A DNA stretch of 6,816 nucleotides from an uncultured Collinsella sp. (GTDB lineage Bacteria; Actinomycetota; Coriobacteriia; Coriobacteriales; Coriobacteriaceae), in the NCBI GenBank assembly GCA_937989795.1, contig CALKBB010000222.1, forward strand, positions 1 through 6,816. The letters are read 5' to 3'. Shown here one piece after another: positions 1 through 6,816 of this stretch. A program made the position numbers and the translations under genes. Each line of letters begins with the position of its first letter. The first letter of the stretch is position 1. Under the pieces are notes generated by a model. The model was not told the DNA's origin, did not search any database, and saw only the letters and a list, made by a program, of their open reading frames with translations.

Positions 1-1
1 G

Positions 2-772
2 GACGCTATCCAGCCTCCCCTGAACGGGGATATCGTGTTCGATCACGTCACCTTCGGCTATGACAGCAACCGCAACGTCCTGCAGGATATGAGCTTTACC
101 ATCCCCGCCGGCAAAACCGTGGCCATCCTGGGCGCTACGGGCAGCGGCAAGAGCAGCATCGTACACCTGATGCAGCGCCTCTTTGAGCCGCAGAGCGGCC
201 GCATCACCATCGGCGGCGTGGATATCCAGAAGATTGACCGCAGTTACCTGCGCGCCCATGTAGGCCTGGTGCTGCAGGAGCCCTTCCTGTATTCCAAGAC
301 GCTGCGCGACAACGTGGGCATCGCCGTCTCCCATCCCTCCCAGCAGGCCATTGAACGCGCGGCCGTGGACGCCAGCGCCCTTAGCTTTATCGAGGATAGC
401 GAAAACGGCTGGAATACGGTGGTGGGCGAGCGCGGCAGCCGTCTTTCGGGCGGACAGAAGCAGCGCGTTGCCATCGCGCGTGTGTTTCTCAAGAACCCCA
501 AGATCCTGATTTTGGACGAGGCGACGAGTGCTTTGGATAACGAGAGCGAGGAGGCGGTGCAGGAGTCGCTCGAAGAGCTGGCACGCGGCCGCACCACGAT
601 TATCATCGCCCACCGTCTCTCGACTATTAAGCATGCTGATGAGATTGCGACCGTTGAGCATGGTCGCGTTGTGGAACGTGGCACGCACGAGGAGCTTCTC
701 GCCCGTGGCGGCACCTATGCCCGTTACTATCGAATGCAGTTCGAAGGTGCGCGTGCGCACGAGCTCGACTGA
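2..772 (+). CDS. ABC exporter ATP-binding domain (3' part of gene, start outside window)
   Basis: This is the C-terminal nucleotide-binding domain of an ABC transporter; 256 codons are visible and the frame is open through the left edge, so the GTG at 35 is an internal valine. Counting from base 2, it has the A-loop tyrosine of FGYD (Y20), Walker A GATGSGKSS (44-52), Q-loop Q92, an exporter-type X-loop GERGSR just before the LSGGQ signature (148-152), Walker B ILILDE (168-173), D-loop SALD and H-loop histidine 204. The X-loop and the order of motifs are typical of type IV exporters (MsbA/multidrug/peptide family), in which a six-helix membrane domain precedes this domain; that part would lie upstream. 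It binds and hydrolyses ATP on the cytoplasmic face as a dimer. The substrate cannot be read from this domain. All catalytic motifs are intact. The last 80 or so codons use more T/A third bases than the first part. Confidence 0.95.
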   Translation, partial: DAIQPPLNGDIVFDHVTFGYDSNRNVLQDMSFTIPAGKTVAILGATGSGKSSIVHLMQRLFEPQSGRITIGGVDIQKIDRSYLRAHVGLVLQEPFLYSKTLRDNVGIAVSHPSQQAIERAAVDASALSFIEDSENGWNTVVGERGSRLSGGQKQRVAIARVFLKNPKILILDEATSALDNESEEAVQESLEELARGRTTIIIAHRLSTIKHADEIATVEHGRVVERGTHEELLARGGTYARYYRMQFEGARAHELD

Positions 773-791
773 TTGATATGACAGGAAGATC

Positions 792-1757
792 ATGGCTGAT
801 AAGAACCCTTTGACTCCGGAAGAAGTGACGGAGTTATTCTCCGAAATCGATGCATCCGGCGTCTTGGATCCCACACTTGCCAAAAAGCGTACCGAGCGCA
901 TGCGCGAGAAAGAGGCCGCCGTCAAGCACGGTGATAAGGCGACGCTGGCGCGGCTGCGCAGCGAGGATCGCGCGAGCCAGGCAAAACATATCGACCCGCT
1001 GTCCGAGGACGACCCTTCGGGTTCGCAGGTGAGCCATACCATTACGAAGACTGCCATGGCCGTGGTTATCGGCATTTTGGTGCTGATTGTTGGCATGCAG
1101 ATTGGCTACGGCGTGATGCGACGTCTGAACACCGCGAACCTCTCCGAGAGCGTTTCTGTGGATACCGTCTCGACCGCGCTCAAGGGTGGACTTGAATGGG
1201 GCAATGGCTTTACGCAGTTCCCGCTCGATTTTACCGTCGACGAGGCCGATGAGCGCACGGGCACGGTTGAGGTGACAGTGCTGGATACGTCTTCTGCCAA
1301 TGAACTCGAGCTGCTGTCCAACGGTCAGATTCAGGCGGCGGCGCTCGCAACCAATGCCCTGCTCAACGACAAGATCGACCGCGTGGTGTATAACGTTCAC
1401 GCCTATATCGACGAGGACAGCAGGATCCAGCATGATTCCTTCTTTGGCATGTTTCCCGCTCAGGGCCACCAGAGCGCCATCTTGACGTTCGTTTGGACCA
1501 AAAGCTCGTCCAACGCCACGAGTATCGACTGGAAGATGCGCATCGTAAGCATGGACGACACCATTGCCGAGCGCATTCAAAAACAGGTCAACTCGGTTTC
1601 GTCGCTTATCGAGGACCCGGTGGTGAGCCAGACCAAGATCACGGAGGAGCAGGCCGAGCGCGATCTTGAGCATCGTCTGCACGGTCGAGAGATCTTCCGC
1701 GGCGGAAAGCCCGATCGCACGCCGTCCGAGCTGCTGGAGCAGGACAAGCAAAAGTAG
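792..1757 (+). CDS. Single-pass membrane protein of unknown function
   Basis: I do not recognise this 321-residue protein. Residues 1-86 are hydrophilic and highly charged, with a K/R/E-rich probable helix around 28-60 and an acidic stretch near 68-75. Residues 87-109 form one hydrophobic segment, rich in V, I, L, G and M, followed by RR. Residues 112-321 form a soluble domain with alternating strand-like hydrophobics and an acidic/basic helical tail (about 255-321). The lysine/arginine-rich N-terminus suggests N-in topology with the C-terminal domain outside, although the RR after the helix makes this less certain. There is no cleavable signal peptide and no lipobox. The start is supported by AGGAAG at 783-788, close to the ATG. 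It follows the ABC gene by 19 bases and precedes a strong terminator, so it is the last gene of that transcript. A role linked to the transporter is only inferred from position. Confidence 0.85.
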   Translation: MADKNPLTPEEVTELFSEIDASGVLDPTLAKKRTERMREKEAAVKHGDKATLARLRSEDRASQAKHIDPLSEDDPSGSQVSHTITKTAMAVVIGILVLIVGMQIGYGVMRRLNTANLSESVSVDTVSTALKGGLEWGNGFTQFPLDFTVDEADERTGTVEVTVLDTSSANELELLSNGQIQAAALATNALLNDKIDRVVYNVHAYIDEDSRIQHDSFFGMFPAQGHQSAILTFVWTKSSSNATSIDWKMRIVSMDDTIAERIQKQVNSVSSLIEDPVVSQTKITEEQAERDLEHRLHGREIFRGGKPDRTPSELLEQDKQK

Positions 1758-1779
1758 TCCGCAGCCACATAGAACGATG

Positions 1780-1820
1780 TCATCCCGCGTGAGTCGCAAG
1801 CCCACGCGGGATGATTTTTT
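1780..1820 (+). terminator. Rho-independent terminator of the ABC/membrane-protein transcript
   Basis: The arms TCATCCCGCGTG (1780-1791) and CACGCGGGATGA (1803-1814) are perfect 12-bp complements around an 11-nt loop, followed at once by six T (1815-1820). It lies 22 bases after the membrane-protein stop codon. There is no A-run on the left side, so it should work on the + strand only. It separates this transcript from carAB. Confidence 0.93.
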
Positions 1821-1843
1821 AATCACCGTCCCAGAAAAATCAT

Positions 1844-1861
1844 TATGCATAGAAAGTCATA
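1844..1861. promoter_or_regulatory. Candidate ArgR operator (ARG box)
   Basis: TATGCATAGAAAGTCATA matches the ARG box pattern TNTGNATWWWWATNCANA at all fixed positions except one (G for T at 1856), plus one non-W base in the centre (G1852). It sits inside a wider inverted repeat, ATTATG (1842-1847) and CATAAT (1858-1863). ArgR commonly binds such boxes upstream of arginine genes and of carAB. The position fits, because carbamoyl phosphate feeds arginine synthesis. Against it, a convincing second tandem box is not visible, and the site lies about 55 bases upstream of the best -10 hexamer rather than over it. The assignment is a pattern match from memory of the E. coli/Bacillus consensus. Confidence 0.45.
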
Positions 1862-1866
1862 ATTAT

Positions 1867-1884
1867 CATTTCGTAAACATTTCG
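1867..1884. repeat. Direct repeat CATTTCG x2, 11 bp apart
   Basis: CATTTCG occurs at 1867-1873 and again at 1878-1884, a period of 11 bp, close to one helical turn. The second copy is also part of the small palindrome ATTTC-GAT-GAAAT (1879-1891). The repeat lies between the ARG-like box and the putative carA promoter, so it could be a protein-binding site. In an AT-rich gap a chance occurrence is possible. Confidence 0.35.
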
Positions 1885-1908
1885 ATGAAATTAACGCCAT
1901 GAGGCATG

Positions 1909-1930
1909 CTTGCGGTTACAATACCGCGAG
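1909..1930. promoter_or_regulatory. Inverted repeat framing the carA -10 hexamer (possible operator)
   Basis: GCGGT (1912-1916) and ACCGC (1923-1927) are perfect inverted repeats separated by exactly the six bases TACAAT. Allowing one mismatch, the arms extend to CTTGCGGT and ACCGCGAG (7 of 8 paired). A repressor bound here would cover the -10 region. No specific regulator can be named from the sequence. Confidence 0.4.
1917..1922 (+). promoter_or_regulatory. Putative -10 element of the carAB promoter
   Basis: TACAAT matches the sigma-70/SigA -10 consensus TATAAT at five of six positions and is the best such hexamer close to carA. Initiation about 7 bases downstream (near 1929) would give a leader of roughly 50 nt that carries the whole PyrR-like loop. 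There is no good -35 at 16-18 bp spacing. The nearest candidate is TTAACG (1891-1896), with a long 20-bp spacer, so the promoter may be weak or activator-dependent. Confidence 0.5.
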
Positions 1931-1943
1931 GCCTAACTACACA

Positions 1944-1974
1944 CCTTTAAGCCGGTCCTGTGAGACCGGGAAGG
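1944..1974 (+). promoter_or_regulatory. PyrR-binding RNA element in the carA leader
   Basis: The RNA folds into an upper stem CCGGTC (1952-1957) with GACCGG (1964-1969), a hexaloop CTGTGA, an asymmetric internal bulge (TAAG on the left, G on the right) and a lower stem CCTT (1944-1947) with AAGG (1971-1974). The loop region GTCCTGTGAG fits the PyrR recognition core UCCNGNGAG, and the flanking CCUUUAA and AAGG are also typical of pyr binding loops. PyrR bound to UMP stabilises this hairpin. No terminator lies between it and the start codon, and the lower stem uses part of the carA Shine-Dalgarno sequence. The likely mechanism is therefore translational repression rather than attenuation, as described for mycobacterial pyr genes. 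The motif match is seen; the mechanism is inferred. Confidence 0.82.
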
Positions 1975-1976
1975 AG
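1971..1976 (+). promoter_or_regulatory. carA ribosome binding site, partly sequestered by the PyrR loop
   Basis: AAGGAG lies 4 bases before the ATG at 1981 and fixes that codon as the start. Its first four bases form the 3' side of the lower stem of the PyrR-like hairpin, so folding of the leader should compete directly with ribosome binding. Confidence 0.85.
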
Positions 1977-1980
1977 AACT

Positions 1981-3420
1981 ATGGCGAACAACCATATTGC
2001 GGGTGCTGCCGCCCGCACCATCGCGCCCAGTGAGCTGTGCCAGCGTATGCTGGCTAAAACCAGCAAGGGCACCTGCGGTCTCTGCATCCTATACCTTGAG
2101 GATGGGACCATTTTTTATGGCCGTGCATGTGGTGCCGAGGGTACCGCAACCGGCGAGGTCTGCTTTAACACGTCGCTCGAGGGCTACTTTGAGGTCATGA
2201 CCGATCCGAGCTATGCCGGCCAAATCGTAACCATGACCTATCCGCAGATCGGCAACTACGGCATTGACGAGACCGACGTCCAGTCGGCCTTCCCCGGCGA
2301 TACAGCTCGCCCCGCGAGTGCTCCCGCTATGCGTGGCATGGTCGTCCACGACATGTGCGCCACGCCTTCTAACTGGCGCTCGACCGTCAGCGTGCCGGAG
2401 TACCTGCGTGCACACGGTATCGTCGCTATCGAGGGCGTCGACACCCGCGCTCTTGTGCGCCACCTGCGCGACAACGGATCCAAGATGGGTATTATCTCGA
2501 CGGAGATCTTTGACGTCGACGACCTTGCCGAGCGCCTGTCCGCCGCGCCTACGCTGGTCGGCGAGAACCTGGTCAAGACCGTGAGCTGCCCTGAGCCCCA
2601 TGTCTTCGCCGCGAGTGACCTGCCCTCCGAGCATGGCTTTGCGCTTGCGGCCCCCGCTCCCGCCCGCCACAGCGTGGTCGCGTACGACTGCGGCGTCAAG
2701 CGCGGCATCTTGGAGGGTCTGGTTCGTGCCGGCTGCGACCTCACCGTCGTGCCGTGGGATACACCCGCGCGTCAGGTGCTCGACATGAATCCCGACGGCG
2801 TCTTTTTGTCCAACGGCCCCGGCGACCCCGATGCCGTGGTGGAGACCTACGAGCAGGTGCAGCAGCTAATCGGCAAGGTGCCGGTCTTTGGCATCTGCCT
2901 CGGTCACCAGATGATCAGCTTGGCGTGCGGCGCCCAGATGGAAAAGCTCAAATTCGGTCACCGTGGTGGCAACCAGCCGGTTATGAATCTGGTCAGCCGC
3001 CGTGTGGAGATTACCGCGCAAAACCACGGCTTTGGCCTGTTGTTCCCCAGCTTGGGCAAACTGATCCCCGAGCTCTCTGGCGGCGAGACCGAACATGCGG
3101 CCGGCGGCGACCTGCGCGCCTGGGTGCGTCGCGGCATCGCGCCGGTCGTGATGAACGAGCGCTTCGGCCGCATTCGCCTGACGCACGTGAACCTCAACGA
3201 CGGCACCGCCGAGGGCATCCAACTGCTCGACGCCCCGTGCTTCTCGGTCCAGTATCACCCCGAGGCATCGCCCGGCCCCACCGATGCCCATTATCTCTTT
3301 ACCGCCTTTACGCGACTCATGGACGGCGAGGAGAACTACCTGGACATCGACACCGCGAAGGACCGCCTCGCCGGCTGGAATTTCGCCGAGACCGCCGCGA
3401 CCGAGACCGAGGAGAACTAA
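1981..3420 (+). CDS. carA: Carbamoyl-phosphate synthase small subunit (glutaminase)
   Basis: CarA hydrolyses glutamine and passes ammonia through a tunnel to CarB for carbamoyl phosphate synthesis. The N-terminal CPSase_sm_chain domain spans about 31-210 (LEDGTIFYGRACG, GEVCFNTSLEGY, MTDPSYAGQIV, VDTRALVRHLRDNG). The class I glutamine amidotransferase domain spans about 230-450, with FLSNGPGDP (275-283), nucleophile Cys306 in GICLGHQ, KFGHRGGNQPV, ITAQNHGF and the YHPEASPGP segment carrying catalytic His426 and Glu428. At 479 residues it is about 100 longer than E. coli CarA (382). The excess is roughly 30 residues at the N-terminus, about 36 within 352-399 (between NHGF and LTHVNLNDGT), and an acidic C-terminal tail ending in ETEEN. 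The ATG at 1981 is chosen over the in-frame GTG at 1960, which lies inside the leader hairpin. The stop codon is one base before carB. Confidence 0.97.
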   Translation: MANNHIAGAAARTIAPSELCQRMLAKTSKGTCGLCILYLEDGTIFYGRACGAEGTATGEVCFNTSLEGYFEVMTDPSYAGQIVTMTYPQIGNYGIDETDVQSAFPGDTARPASAPAMRGMVVHDMCATPSNWRSTVSVPEYLRAHGIVAIEGVDTRALVRHLRDNGSKMGIISTEIFDVDDLAERLSAAPTLVGENLVKTVSCPEPHVFAASDLPSEHGFALAAPAPARHSVVAYDCGVKRGILEGLVRAGCDLTVVPWDTPARQVLDMNPDGVFLSNGPGDPDAVVETYEQVQQLIGKVPVFGICLGHQMISLACGAQMEKLKFGHRGGNQPVMNLVSRRVEITAQNHGFGLLFPSLGKLIPELSGGETEHAAGGDLRAWVRRGIAPVVMNERFGRIRLTHVNLNDGTAEGIQLLDAPCFSVQYHPEASPGPTDAHYLFTAFTRLMDGEENYLDIDTAKDRLAGWNFAETAATETEEN

Positions 3421-3421
3421 C

Positions 3422-6736
<3,315 letters not shown>

Positions 6737-6746
6737 TTGACCTGGC

Positions 6747-6792
6747 CGGCCGGGGCGGGAGGGGCCGAGATTTTCCCCTTTCGCTCCGGCTG
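6747..6792 (+). other. Long GC-rich hairpin after carB without a U-tract
   Basis: The arms 6749-6764 and 6775-6790 pair over 16 bp with no mismatch, using three G-U wobbles, and extend to 18 bp by one further G-U and one C-G pair. The loop is CCGAGATTTT (6765-6774). The hairpin starts 10 bases after the carB stop. No T-run follows, so it is not a standard intrinsic terminator. It may stabilise the 3' end of the carAB message, attenuate read-through, or form part of the leader of the next gene. Confidence 0.6.
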
Positions 6793-6807
6793 CAAGCAGA
6801 GTCGCTC

Positions 6808-6813
6808 AGGAGG
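6808..6813 (+). promoter_or_regulatory. Shine-Dalgarno of a gene starting beyond the window
   Basis: AGGAGG is a perfect Shine-Dalgarno sequence, followed by AAA at the window edge. A start codon is expected within a few bases past 6816. The 71-base distance from carB and the lack of a U-tract terminator suggest the next gene may belong to the same operon; in related bacteria a pyrimidine gene is common here, but none can be seen. Confidence 0.55.
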
Positions 6814-6816
6814 AAA

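Noticed and set aside
834..1850. 338-codon open frame on the - strand over the membrane-protein gene and its terminator
   Set aside because: It runs through the terminator hairpin, has no credible ribosome binding site, and its composition is that of an antisense shadow.
1864..1881. Second tandem ARG box two bases after the first
   Set aside because: It matches only about 6 of 10 fixed positions, and the 5' half does not fit the pattern; not enough to call.
1960..1980. In-frame GTG at 1960 as the carA start
   Set aside because: It lies in the loop of the PyrR-like hairpin, has no Shine-Dalgarno, and would place the real AAGGAG inside the coding sequence. The ATG at 1981 is 4 bases after AAGGAG.
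3284..3421. Longer carB reading from 3284, overlapping carA
   Set aside because: The first 46 residues would be arginine/proline-rich translation of carA in another frame. The ATG at 3422 has a good AGGAG and matches the normal CarB N-terminus.
6737..6742. TTGACC after carB as a -35 element for the next gene
   Set aside because: No -10-like hexamer occurs 16-18 bases downstream; that stretch is G-rich and part of the hairpin.

Overview
The window is ordinary bacterial chromosome, GC-rich, with all genes on the + strand. It has two transcription blocks separated by one clear intrinsic terminator. The high G/C at third codon positions, the form of CarA and CarB, and a PyrR-type RNA element placed directly on a ribosome binding site point to a high-GC Gram-positive. 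My best guess is Actinomycetota, possibly class Coriobacteriia (Collinsella-like). That taxonomic guess is inference from general appearance, not from a marker gene.

Block 1 (1-1820) holds the 3' end of an ABC exporter gene, of which only the nucleotide-binding domain is visible. Nineteen bases later comes a gene for a single-pass membrane protein of unknown function with a large, probably extracytoplasmic, C-terminal domain. The block closes with a perfect 12-bp hairpin followed by T6.

The gap 1821-1980 is AT-rich and dense with regulatory signals. In order it holds an 18-bp sequence resembling an ArgR operator (ARG box), a 7-bp direct repeat spaced one helical turn apart, a -10-like hexamer exactly framed by an inverted repeat, and an RNA element matching the PyrR-binding loop. 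The lower stem of the PyrR loop pairs with the carA Shine-Dalgarno sequence.

Block 2 (1981-6736) is carA-carB, encoding the two subunits of glutamine-dependent carbamoyl-phosphate synthase. This enzyme supplies carbamoyl phosphate to both pyrimidine and arginine synthesis. The leader suggests dual control: arginine through ArgR at the DNA, and UMP through PyrR at translation initiation. CarA is unusually long (479 aa), with an N-terminal extension and an insertion of about 36 residues inside the glutaminase domain.

After carB there is a very long hairpin without a U-tract. The window ends on a perfect AGGAGG ribosome binding site, so another gene, plausibly of the same operon, starts just beyond the edge. 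The most noteworthy content is the carA leader. I saw no mobile element, CRISPR array, tRNA or rRNA.
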